Assembly: GCA_947359465.1 (NCBI GenBank)
Contig: OX375873.1
Location: forward strand, 94,325,478-94,389,477
Origin: Metellina segmentata
Taxonomy: Eukaryota > Arthropoda > Arachnida > Araneae > Tetragnathidae
DNA: 64,000 bases
Reading direction: 5' to 3'
Shown here: positions 1-10,455 of the stretch, one piece after another
Numbering within the stretch: the first letter of the stretch is position 1
Layout of the letters: the number at the start of each line of letters is the position of its first letter
Notes under the pieces: generated by a model
Told to the model about the DNA's origin: nothing
Seen by the model: the letters and a program-made list of their open reading frames with translations, nothing else
The model's database searches: none
Program-made: the position numbers and the translations under genes

Positions 1-1260
1 AAAAGCAAAAGGGTAGGCGAGGGTAAAGATGAAAGAGAGGAAGGTTGCTCGGGTACCTCGGGGTAGTGATGCCCGTAGACATTTTAAGATGTGCCACTGA
101 GCGCAGCGCACACTAGATCATATCCCACATAGCATTTTCCTGAAGACGAAAATGACTGACCATGACGTCAGCCAGGTCATCCCAAGTAGCTATTAATCAC
201 AAATGATACATCCACTGACTTCCACAACGAGGCATTCTAATAACGCCCGCTTTCCAAATAGGTTCCTTCGTTCTACAGAATCCAGAGTGTTGTCGGGAGA
301 GCAACCACAATGATGAAAATATTTCCCCTCTCAGAACGCACGACAACTTGTCGGAATTTGCATATTTATCCTATCGACCGCGTGATTACATCTAACGACT
401 TGCACGGTTCCTTTTCCCGGAAAACACTTCTGGCATTCCCGTTGTTGTAATGGAGGGAAAGAATCAAAACTGCGATTCCTGGAAACTTCCCGAAATAAAA
501 GGGAAGATAGCACTCGGATGGCGCGGCGAATGGGGAAGAGTGCACAATCGCAGAGGTTTTAGTAAACGGTTTTAGTACACAGCGCTATCACCATTTAGCC
601 GATTCCGCCGGAGAAATGATGGGGCCAGAAGTATTTCCTCTTACAATGCGAGGAGGAAATTGATAACCAGAGGAAGACTAATGAAAAAAAAAATTAATGG
701 AATGAGGAAATTCGATTCCAAAAAGGTTGCTGGAATTATTTTTTGTTGCTTTAATAAGAATATTATCGATTTTTATTCTTTGATACTGATATTATTTTCT
801 ACATCAAATCCAACGCTCTCTCAACTCTGGTCGACCAATCTGCCCTGTTGTAAGAATGCTAGCTCCTGAATCGAAATATGCTTGGTTCGAATCCGTATTC
901 TAGAAAGTTCTTTCAAAATCCAACTGCCGTTTGATTTCATTGGTTCATTTTTAATAATTCTTTTCTTGGCGACTTTAGAAGTGTGCCAAAACAAAATCGC
1001 CAAGGCTTTTACCACAGCTATAAACGTAGACTGAAGCGTGCCAAAAAATTCTGCAAAAATCCAATTGCAAGCAAAAAATACTAATTTAATGCACAAAAAA
1101 CGTCATTAGTTACACAAATTTCAAATTTTATATTACAAGTTGTATCGCCGACCTCACGGCGACGGGACGTTGTTGTGGCCGCTGAAGAAAACTGATTCTC
1201 AAAAGTACGTGTAATCGCGCATCTCAAAAAAGGACAAACGATAAATGTTGCAATTAAAGT
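1..1260. other. no recognisable gene; mixed-composition DNA
   Basis: I see no gene or classifiable repeat here. The first ~650 bases are less AT-rich than what follows and carry only short chance reading frames. The 700-1260 part is AT-rich. Confidence 0.5.
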
Positions 1261-1267
1261 GTCAAAA

Positions 1268-1386
1268 TTTAAAAAATTCCCTGATTTTTGTGAAATTTGG
1301 AAATTTTTCCTGAGCTTTCCCTGATCTTTCCAGAATTAAAAAGTTCCCTGAGAATTCTCTGATTTCCCGATTCTGTTACCACCCTG
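1268..1386 (-). repeat. CCCTGA-motif dispersed repeat, copy 1
   Basis: The motif TTCCCTGA or close variants recur at short intervals. On the minus strand the block starts CAGGGTGGTAACAG and continues with repeated AGGGAA words. A related block, in the opposite orientation and with AGGGACTTT words, starts at about 5285. It looks like the end of an old non-autonomous element; its superfamily is unknown. Confidence 0.45.
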
Positions 1387-1389
1387 CCG

Positions 1390-2310
1390 GGGTAAGGAGA
1401 GTATGTTGACCGCCTTGAATGAATGTATGGCCTCTATAAACGGGTTGAGCCTAGAATGCATGGTAAAGCTTCGGTTTCCTAAGAAAGCGTAGCCGTGATC
1501 TAGCGGCCGTGATGCATCGGTGGGTGACGTCACTAAAATGTTGTTTATAGTAACTCATGATGTTGGTTTCCTAGAGAGTGGTGTTTGTGAGCGTAACGAA
1601 AATTATCGGAGCCGCCATTTCCATGACTGTCGTCATAGCGGTCTCAAACAGTTGGAGAACGTTGTTTCTCTTGTAGCGGCCACATTTCATTTCCTACTCC
1701 AAACGATTCGAACGAAGAGGAGCGAAATAAATAAACATTTTTGACTGCCATTGATTAATTCGTTTTTGTAAAATCGGGATCGTTAAACACAGAATGAAAA
1801 TTTCAACGGATTTGAAATCTGCGGAAAATTTGACACTAGATCGATACCTTAAATGTGATTTTCTTTAAATAAATAATTAATTATTTAATAAATAATTAAA
1901 TAACCAAATGGTAAATAATTGAATAATAAAACTGTTTTTGATATCGATCTGGCGTAAAAATTTACGCTGATTTGAAATCTGTTGAAATTTTCACTCTACC
2001 TTCAACGATCACGAAGTTAGAAATTTTAAACTAGAGAATAAAAAACCACTTTGTTTTGTTTCATGAATAAAATAAACCACGACAGCCGTCTGTGTTGCCC
2101 ATTCTCCAACGTATTCTGTCCGTCTAAGTTGACACATCTGGATTTTTGTTTAGACGGCCGTCTAGCTATTCCCGCGGCATGATGACGTATCACGGCTGTT
2201 AGATAACGGCTCCACTTTCTTAGGAAACCAAAGCTTAAGAGTGTGAGGTGTAATGTGAACCCACCCCGTGGTGCACTAAGGTAACGCAAAGTGGTTTACA
2301 AATACACTCC
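1390..2310. repeat. dispersed repeat E, split by a foldback element
   Basis: The left part (1390-1465) and right part (2237-2310) align end to end with one continuous copy at 56952-57080. Shared landmarks are GAATGAATGTATGG, CGGGTTG and GCCTA on the left, and GTGAGGTGTAA, AACCCA and GTAACGCAA on the right. The continuous copy shows what the site looked like before the insertion. The class of the repeat is not identified. Confidence 0.65.
1466..2236. mobile_element. foldback / long-TIR non-autonomous DNA transposon
   Basis: The two halves are imperfect inverted repeats of about 300-400 bp around an AT-rich centre (1870-1925). The outer ends match best: AAGCTTCGGTTTCCTAAG at the left, and the complement of the right end reads AAGCTTTGGTTTCCTAAG. 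Inner matches include GTTGGAGAA and AAAATTTCAACRGATTT. It carries no transposase. It interrupts repeat E. A diverged target duplication may exist (AGAATGCATGG against AGAGTGTGAGG), but only 7 of 11 positions match. Confidence 0.7.
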
Positions 2311-2317
2311 AGAAATG

Positions 2318-2390
2318 CCATGATGGCTGGGTGTTTTAGGTTTTACGGCACAAGGGCATCATTGAGCCATGCTGCGCTAAACACGAGACA
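2318..2390. repeat. repeat B fragment (GGCGCAAGRGCC family)
   Basis: It contains a diverged form of the signature TTTTAYGGCGCAAGRGCC followed by GCCATGCTGCGC. Other copies lie near 20318, 23985, 27393 and 28230. The family is dispersed and short, with no coding potential seen. Confidence 0.5.
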
Positions 2391-5284
2391 ACGTCGAGTA
2401 AAAGATGTGAGAAGTAACAAAAAGAGTGACGGTAGAGTAATTCATCCAATTAGTTGAGTATTTAAGAAAACCCTGCGTTCTGCCCCAAAAATTACTCTGA
2501 ATTATACAGCAAAAAGAAGTGTTTCTCGAAAGAATCGGTGAATTACTTTTTTTTGATCCCTTCAGAGATATTACTTTAGTATGTTGCTGTAAGGCCATTT
2601 TTTGATACACGAGAGATCAATAGAAAGGCACCTTCGGCTTTATGTGGATTCTAAACCACTAGAAACATTACTTCTTTGACCAGAATCCGAAACTAGAACC
2701 TGTTGAACCAAGGGTCAGGGCGACAATATGGCCGAAAGGGTAGTGGGACGATTGTCGTACCATCGATGCCGAAAAGGTTGTTATGTACAATACATAAAAG
2801 GTCCATGCATATTAAGGCTGTTAAGCCAATATTCTCACATTTCATATTCTACTGGATGGAGGTCTGCTCTAGGAAGGAAAGGTAAGATGTAAATGAATAA
2901 AATCTCAGTGAACTATAATTATATTGATCAAAGACCGGTGAGAGAGAAGTGACATACATGCTTACAAAGGATTGAGGCGACCTCCACCGTGAGGCAAAAT
3001 GCGGCGCGAATTTATTTGACTCAAAATTTTAGCGTAGTTAACGCGCTATCATGTTCCCGTAGCTTTAAATGTGTTGTGTCTTGTAAAGATGTATTTGTTC
3101 TAGGTATTAATTAAAATACTTTTTTATTAATCATGGTATTGATGGACCAGACAAGATCCACAGGTTAAATCTATACAAGTGTTCTCCATGGTAGTGGGGA
3201 TGCAAAAATTAACTTTAAGAGTAACTCACGTTGCAGTCTTCAAGCAATTTGGTTTGAGTAACATCGCCGTTTCAATCATAATCCATGCGTGGCTATACCA
3301 GAGGTTCCCACACACCGTGTTAAACCTCAGCATCAAATTGTTTAACCATTCTGTTTCACTAATGTTCACACTTATTGTGAACTCTTTTCCTTGGTTAATA
3401 AAAGTCATTATTATCCTTGTTTGGTATTGTTTCCTTTTTTTATAACCCTATTAAAACCGCATACCGCGTTTCCTTTCATTCCGATATGGACGTTTTGAAG
3501 CATTCACATAAACAGCAATTATGCTTAACGTTTGGACATGAGGTAACAAATTTTATGTTACAAATTTTATTTTATTGGCTATTGCTAAATAATATTGGAT
3601 ATCCTGTTCTGGGCAAATCGATATAAATTTCAATCCATCTCTTTGCAAACCAAACTTGTCCTGCCTAAACGCCGCGTATAGTCGCCCTTTTCAGGGTTCA
3701 CGCGCCAGCGCTGACCCTTCCCTTCACCTCTGCATCTACCAATAGGGTTACGGACATAAACTCTTTATATAACTCAAATCAAATCAAATCAAATCAATAG
3801 ATTATTTATAGCTTAGATATCCCTTATATCGAACCGAATTTAAATACGCATTCACGTCAAAGCATTACAGTTTAAACGCGGACCGCTTTAAATACCAGTT
3901 AATTAGTTAAGAGAACATAAAACGGAAGTCTAACTCACCCTGACACTACATTACCATTAAAAGATAGCAGCGCTTAGGCTCACCAACACAATACGCGCAT
4001 ATTCCTGATGTAAAATTTAAATTCAGAGCTTTCTCACACTAAAATTGGGTAAAATGGTAGCACGCACATGGCCTTTAACAATAACACGCGAACTTCAAAA
4101 CAAGAATAGAGCTGGAATTCCGTCATGTGGCCAACTGTTCCAAAAGAGAAATCGCCATTATTCAAATTCAGTAAGGTAACTCGTACTCTTTTCACTTGAA
4201 TAATCCGTCAAAGTGACACATACTGAAGAATATATATTAAAAGTTTGCCGACTGTGAACTTTGCGAGTAAGTTGGAATAACATTTATAATAACGCTAACC
4301 ACACGAGATCTAGAATTTATATTCCAGAGTGAAGGCACAAACCTCGTAGGGGAAATAAATTAACACACCACGAACTATAACTCCCAGTGATAGAACACAA
4401 CCAATATACGACAGTTACGATGATACACTCAGTGACGGTGATAATTAAGAATACCGTTTTACTTTTGATTTATTGAAAGGAAATATTTTTCTTCGAGTAT
4501 TAACATAAAACTGCAATATTTACAATCACATGCATCGTTCAGCTATTACTTTTCTTCAGTAGTTATAATTGCCAAGTTGCACGCAATACTCATTACTTCA
4601 CTGTTGTAATTCAGCGAGTCTTGAACAGTGAAATTGTTTGTTTCAACTCTAAATTGTTTTACAAAATAAAATTAAACTACATGGTAAAAATGATTTAAAT
4701 GTGTATATTGATTCAATATTTGAGGTTGCAGATAGTTTTACAATAGTTTTACCTGTAAACATACATACATAAGTTTACTACAATGTCCTGAAGGGAATTC
4801 TATAAACTAATGGTATTCGACATTTATCGAACAATACGTAGCATCGAAAAGACGTTTAAGAATAATTTAATAGAATATATGGCCAAGAGTTTACAGGAGT
4901 TAATCTTTCAACATTCGACACACATTTGAAGAAAATATTTTCCACTGAAATTTAAGAACAAGGCAGTCTATTTAGTTCTCAAATCTAGCGATACTGGATA
5001 CTGTTTCTTTGCAAGCTCAAATCGCAGTGTGTAAAATGCTTTTTTTTAAAACTTACTTATAAATTATTTTTAAATATAGACCGACTTAAACTTTAATATA
5101 CAAGTGAAAAGGGACTGTGAAATTTAGTTAAAAGAAAATCTCGTATTAAATGTGTTTGTGACGCAAAAAATTAGTGATCCATCCATCTTAAATCTATAGC
5201 TATCCAAAGGCGCACATGAAGAACACAAGAAAACGTCTGGATACACTCGTAATAAACAGCTACTTAAAATTTGGTTTCCTACAT
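2391..5284. other. no gene seen; AT-rich, one AAATC microsatellite
   Basis: The longest reading frames (up to about 88 codons near 3179-3445) look like chance in AT-rich DNA. A short (AAATC)n tract lies at about 3775-3797. Nothing else could be classified. Confidence 0.5.
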
Positions 5285-5375
5285 ACAGGATGTCTACTAA
5301 ATTTCTGTAGGTCTATTTAGGGACTTTTTCGGGACATTTTGGAGACCTTTTAGGGACTTTCTAAAATAAATGCAT
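5285..5375 (+). repeat. CCCTGA/AGGGAC-motif repeat, copy 2
   Basis: It begins near CAGGATGTCTACTAAATTTC and carries repeated GGGACTTT and GGGACATTTT words. It resembles the complement of the block at 1268-1386, which begins CAGGGTGGTAACAG. It is probably another terminal fragment of the same kind of element. Confidence 0.4.
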
Positions 5376-5927
5376 GATCTAACTTTACATGATTATGTGG
5401 GTCAGTGTTAGATTCAATTATACTATAAAATCACACTTTTTTTGATGCTCAGAGACTAATCTCGAGAATGAAATTAAAGTCATTACGGTCTATGAAAATG
5501 TAAATAACTGTCAATGAAAATCAGCACAGATTATTTTAATGGTGTTGATCTATTTAAACTACAATCTACTGCAAGTTTTCATTAGTCCAGTAATTGATAT
5601 GTAACTTAAATGTTCACATACCACATCGGAAACATGCAAACTAATACTTTTATGATCATGCCATAGTTAATTAAGTATTTATGCAAGATTAATGCACGAG
5701 ATGAAAAGAAATGGAAATCTATCAGCGAGTAAATTTATTGCATTGATAACTAATTTAAATGTATTTTCGATATTTGTAAACATGTCATACTGGGGACATG
5801 TGTACCAGTGCTCTTTTTTATTCATAATTTTCACGTCATAATTAATTTATTTAAGTGGGGTTTTTATTTGTTGGTAAAGGGATGAGGAGACGTTCTTTAC
5901 AATTAAAAATAAATTATTTACAGGTGA

Positions 5928-6285
5928 TCATCGTTGCATCATATACACGTCGTGAGTGACCGTATGACACCTTCTTCAGAGTACCCCAGCGTCTGAGATT
6001 TCACTCTTTGGTCCGCCTAATAATCCTGGTGCTTGATTACTTCCCAGATCACAGAAAACGAGAAGTCTTCTGATACTTTAGACCCATAATCTCATATTTA
6101 TGTCATTATTATCGTAGCATCAGATACACGTCGTGAGTGACCGTATGCCACCTTCTTCAGAGTACCCCAGCGTCTGAGATTTCACTCTTTGGTCTGTCTA
6201 GTAATCCTGTTGTTTGATTACTTCCCAGATCACAGAAAACGGGAAGTCTTCTGATACTTTAGACCCAGAATCTCACATTTAAGTT
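5928..6285. repeat. tandem duplication, two ~177-bp copies, period 181
   Basis: The sequence from about 5928 to 6104 is repeated at about 6109-6285 with only a few substitutions. Shared landmarks are ACACGTCGTGAGTGACCGTA, CAGCGTCTGAGATTTCACTC and GAAGTCTTCTGATACTTTAG. The high identity means a fairly recent duplication. No coding frame is kept across it. Confidence 0.9.
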
Positions 6286-6289
6286 AGTT

Positions 6290-8435
6290 TAATGTATGGA
6301 ATGAAAAAAAAAGAAATGTATTCAGGATATAATTTGTTGAGACCGGGCCCTCGCCTTATAAAAAAAATACCGGGACACAGAGGTCGAGACAGTGATCTAT
6401 AGGGTGACTCGAAATCAATATCTATCATTCTGATTACAATTTAAAATAATATCAAAATTAATAGCATGTGAGGTACGTATTACCAAGAAAGGAGCAAAAA
6501 CACCCAAGCCTGACGGATTGCTGTATCACGTGCATCCATAAACATGCACCCGCTTCAACGTTCGCATAAATTGTGTCAAATTCCTCTAATGACCGAGAGA
6601 ACACGCACAAAAACACACTCCCCGTAATTGAATCACACGGCAAGTGAAATTATGTGCCAGGAAAAGTTTCGCGCTAATATATTTCCGAAAGTACCCACGA
6701 TAAACGACCAGAGGAACAACACCACACCAAAGTCGCATCAAGTCCCTCACGAAATCCAGAGAAATCCATTAAGGCGGGTGAGTTCCAGCCTAAACAAGAG
6801 TTCCAGTTAAAAAGGCATTAGGTTCGCAAACGTCTTGGAGAAGAGTTAGGTAAAATAGATAGGAAGCAGGGAAATAGGCGACGCCAGTCATTAGCGGGAT
6901 TGAAGGAGCCTGGCAGGACAACATGATGAAGGAGCCATCGACTAGGAGCAGAGAGAAAGTTTTTCGTCACCGGTGATTGATTAAGTGGAGTTTAGAGGGA
7001 GATACATCATCCACCGACAATTGAAGGCACCGCTTTAAAGCTGGGGTAGAAATTACAAAGCGTCGAAATCTTTCTCTGGGCTACGATCAACCGATGGAAG
7101 GGCCATAGAGTAGTTGATATCAGTCAGATTGGATGACAAGATTTTTATACTATGTTCAGTATAAGCAAAAAATGTTCACTTTAACCAATTCCGCTGCCCA
7201 TTTTTTTTATAGATAAAGTCCGTTTTTTGTGGTCGGTTGAATTTTATACATAGTTTTTAAAGTTTTGAGATTGATGGGGCAAAGACCATATACATATTTT
7301 GTAGGAAGTGTTAGAGATTTATGTGTTTTGATCGTCATAGTGATTGTGTCGACGAGGTAACTCGTCATTAGCAAAACTGAGCAGATCTAGATGAACGAGT
7401 TATGGTGTCATTAGAAGAAAACGAACGAGATATTGTGGAAATCGTTTGATTATGTTTAGCTTGAGGATTAGTGATAAGATGTACAACTTTTCCATTAATT
7501 AGATGCATGGATTCTATTTGTTTCGATTGGTCGCTGTAAGGTTAGTTTATATATACGAGTTACTAGACTAGTTAATAACGCTAAGATAGGAGCTAGGGGT
7601 TAAATATTTTAATACTGGAGTAAACCATAAAAAAGCACGTATGACACTGAATAACATGGTCGATTAAGGGGGTTTAGTAGCGAAAGGGTAAGAAACTCGC
7701 AGGTTGTAAGCACAGTGGGCTAACTGACTGAGTCACAGTAGCCCTAAATATATAGGATATAAAAAACTGGCGTATTATTTATTTTGAGAAGTTTGAAAAC
7801 ACGAAGAAATGATGCATTACAAAAATAAACTTATTTATTTGAGTTCATAATATTGATTACGTTATGTGGGATCCCTTCAATATCACATGATTATAGGACT
7901 ATCAGAACGCAAATGAGAATTTGCAAATGGTGTAACAGATGGATACATAGACGATACATTTGCATTCATTGGTCAGACATACGACGAAAAAGTAATTATT
8001 TCGATCAATCTTTTTCAGTTCCTATCGAATTGATTCAACCGGACCATTGTTGAGTGATTCTGCACGTGAATGAATAAAATCGAATATATGTTGTCATTTC
8101 AGTGTAGCGCAAAAAAAAAATGTATAAAATGCAAAAGAAAGTTCTATGCCAAATAATTTGGAAACACTGCTTACGGATTTATAAAACATCTTTTGAAATT
8201 CAATTAAAGCAAAGTAAGGATAAAGAAAAATAACTCATCACAAAAACAAAAATACACAAAAGTGCAGCTCGTAAGATTTCAATCAATACTTAGCTAGAGT
8301 AAGAGTTTTTAAAGTAAGGCAGACGGATATCAGTAAAAGGAGCAATGCAATTTTTTTTCTAGTTAAACAAGAAACACAAATTTAATAAGAAAGAAAATTA
8401 TTAAAAATCAGAAAACATAAAATTGATTTATTTGC
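6290..8435. other. no gene recognised
   Basis: The part at 6600-7100 is less AT-rich than its surroundings. Small reading frames at 6628-6810 and 7853-8053 have no recognisable domain. No repeat or RNA gene was identified. Confidence 0.45.
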
Positions 8436-8439
8436 AACA

Positions 8440-8720
8440 CTAGGATAAATGGACCGTCAAAAGACACGCTCATAATAAAATGTATTTATTTTTGTTAAAA
8501 CTTAATTTATATATATTTTTTTAAACCAGACGGTGCTTGATCATGATCACTGTGCAGAAACCTTTTTCACCACTATCTGTCAACGTTTTTTATTCACTGG
8601 CTATGTATAAACCTTCCCCCCCCCCACTATCCATCAACTTGCCTTGCATTCGCATGGAGTTGTTTTTAAGCAATATTGATAATACAATATCGTTTGAAAA
8701 CTTAATTTTTGATCAACACT
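8440..8720 (+). repeat. dispersed repeat F, copy 1
   Basis: It shares ACTAGGATAAATG, a CCGTCA word, a long AT stretch ending in AAACC, TTTTCACCACTATCT, and GGCTRTGTATAAACYT with the copy at 9730-9960, in the same orientation. A poly-C run lies at about 8618-8627. No coding potential seen. Confidence 0.6.
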
Positions 8721-9081
8721 GGTAAAATAATATGGCAAGATTTAGCTGCCAACTGGATAAGGTAAAAAAACAGAGGATTTTGGGTAAAAAACAGAAGAAT
8801 TTATTATTCATACTTGACATCGACATTTTATTAAAAATATGAACCAAAGGGCAGAAATTTATGATTTAAATTAAAAATTTTAGTATTATCAGTAATACAA
8901 ACAACCTTTAGAAAACTTAAACTAACCTCAATTTAAAAACTAATTTTAGAAAATAACTATAAACCTTAACATAACCTTGTATACATAACAGTTTAACATA
9001 CATCAGGTTTATGTTTGTATCTTAATAATAGCATTTATAGCATAATTAAAATGCACAATTCTTGATTATAATATTTCTATT

Positions 9082-9264
9082 GGTGGAGTGGTAGCAAACG
9101 GGACAATAGCGCCAAGGCGCTTTTTTTTGTCCCCAAACCAAGATGGTGGCGTCAATAGTCTTCAGTTCAAAACTTCTAAATAGGGTTGCCTTAACAACAG
9201 TATAAATTGAAGGTAGCCACTTGGGCAAGAATTCGTCCACTGTCCCGTTTGCTACCACTCCACC
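9082..9264. mobile_element. 183-bp MITE with 24-bp perfect TIRs and 8-bp TSD
   Basis: The element starts GGTGGAGTGGTAGCAAACGG and ends with the exact complement; the terminal inverted repeats are identical for 24 bp. It is flanked on both sides by TTTCTATT (9074-9081 and 9265-9272), an 8-bp target-site duplication. It is too short to encode a transposase, so it must have been moved by another element. The 8-bp duplication fits hAT, P or Merlin elements. The GG start is not typical of hAT, so I leave the superfamily open. Confidence 0.9.
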
Positions 9265-9482
9265 TTTCTATTCTCGGCTATAATATTTATTTACACATTA
9301 CTTGGGTAACACGTGAGTTGGGAATGCTCGGTAATCTATTATCTAGCGATAATCTTTAAAAAATGCAAAAAGCGGAATAAGCTTGTCTCCGGCCGGAAAA
9401 CCGGAAAAATTATGAAAAATCGGAAAGTTTCCGGGTAATCCGGAAGGATTGGCAGCTATGTTAATATTACTAACTTAGCTAA

Positions 9483-9575
9483 TATTACTAATATTTAATT
9501 AACGACGTACTAGAGCAACACAACGGGGTATTTTTGACGGTCCGATATCAATCCTCGAAGATAAAACAATGAGAT
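9483..9575 (-). repeat. SINE-A fragment (3' part)
   Basis: It contains TTAATTAACGACGTACTAGA, CAACACAACGGG, GACGGTCCGATATCAATCC and CGAAG. This is the 3' half of the tRNA-derived SINE family whose fullest copies are at 26953-27262 and 36603-36920. The tRNA-like head, which would lie to the right, is missing. Confidence 0.7.
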
Positions 9576-9729
9576 GCGTAGAGCAATCGTTTTACACTCA
9601 ATGTTATTTCTATACCGATTTCAAATGCAATGATTTTTGTGTGATATTTCGTATCTCGGTTTCGCTGGTGATGTCACGCAACCAATCAAAACTTTAATAG
9701 CTACGGAAACACAGCCGAATATAGAATTT

Positions 9730-9960
9730 TATATAAGACTAGGATAAATGTGGCCCGTCATACGACGGGTACATAACAAACTTTATTTATTTTGGTCAAA
9801 CTTCATTGATATATTGTTTAAAACCGGACTGTACGTGACCACTGGCTGTGTATAAACTTGTTTTCACCACTATCTCTTAACTTCCCTCTTTTGCATAGTG
9901 TTTTTTGAGCAATACTGGTAAAACAATTTGGAATACTTTAGAAAGTGTAAAGTTGAAATG
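9730..9960 (+). repeat. dispersed repeat F, copy 2
   Basis: It is colinear with the copy at 8440-8720, sharing ACTAGGATAAATG, TTTTCACCACTATCTC and AGCAATACTGGTAAAACAAT. It lies just left of the ~370-bp repeat that holds the Gypsy element. Confidence 0.6.
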
Positions 9961-10009
9961 AATCAAATAATAATATAGTTAGGGATATTAAACAAGCAAA
10001 CAATCGAAT

Positions 10010-10082
10010 TAAGTTGTATTGCAGATAAAATGAAATGGCCTTGACACAAAGCACAGCGTGATTGGTTAGTAAGCTATCATAT
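10010..10082 (+). repeat. repeat G, left part, interrupted by the Gypsy element
   Basis: ATTGCAGATAAAA, a TGGCCTTGACACAAAG word and GTTAGTAAG match the ~370-bp units at 16040-16880. The unit resumes at 15710 (TGGAGAATAAATGCTTTT) right after the element, so the Gypsy element landed inside a repeat G unit. Confidence 0.7.
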
Positions 10083-10442
10083 TGTCGTGTAGATTTATTA
10101 TAGGTAAGCTAACCTCTTCGTGTAAATTTGCAAAAGGCAAGCGAGGACAAAGATTACTGATCTCAACTCGAGACTTTATTATTCACTTGAACTGAGTGAT
10201 ACATCTCCTTTTATACCTTTTCCGAAAATGAATCGAACATTCGAGAATTCGAAAGTTCTAGAAATTAACATAAGTATATTACTGAAGAAGTGAGAAACAA
10301 ACAGAAAGGAAACTTTAAAATGAAATCTACTTTTAGGCCACTTGCCTCTAGTGGGATTGGAACTCCGTACCTTCCGATTCGCAGTAAGGTGCAATACCGA
10401 CTGAGCCTCGATTTTCAGACGAAGTGAATAAGTTTCGCTACA
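10083..10442 (-). repeat. 3' LTR of the Gypsy element
   Basis: It is 360 bp and on the minus strand starts TGTAGCGAAAC and ends ACGACA. It is nearly identical to 15350-15709; I count about three substitutions. The polypurine tract abuts its 5' side. Confidence 0.96.
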
Positions 10443-10455
10443 TTTCCCCCTCCTT
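10443..10455 (-). other. polypurine tract of the Gypsy element
   Basis: On the minus strand it reads AAGGAGGGGGAAA, immediately before the TG of the 3' LTR. This is the expected primer for plus-strand DNA synthesis. The stop codon of the integrase frame (10454-10456) overlaps its first bases. Confidence 0.9.

Noticed and set aside
10179..10394. 71-codon frame in the LTR, repeated at 15446-15742
   Set aside because: It is duplicated because the LTR is duplicated, and it reads through the tRNA-like segment. No protein family is evident.
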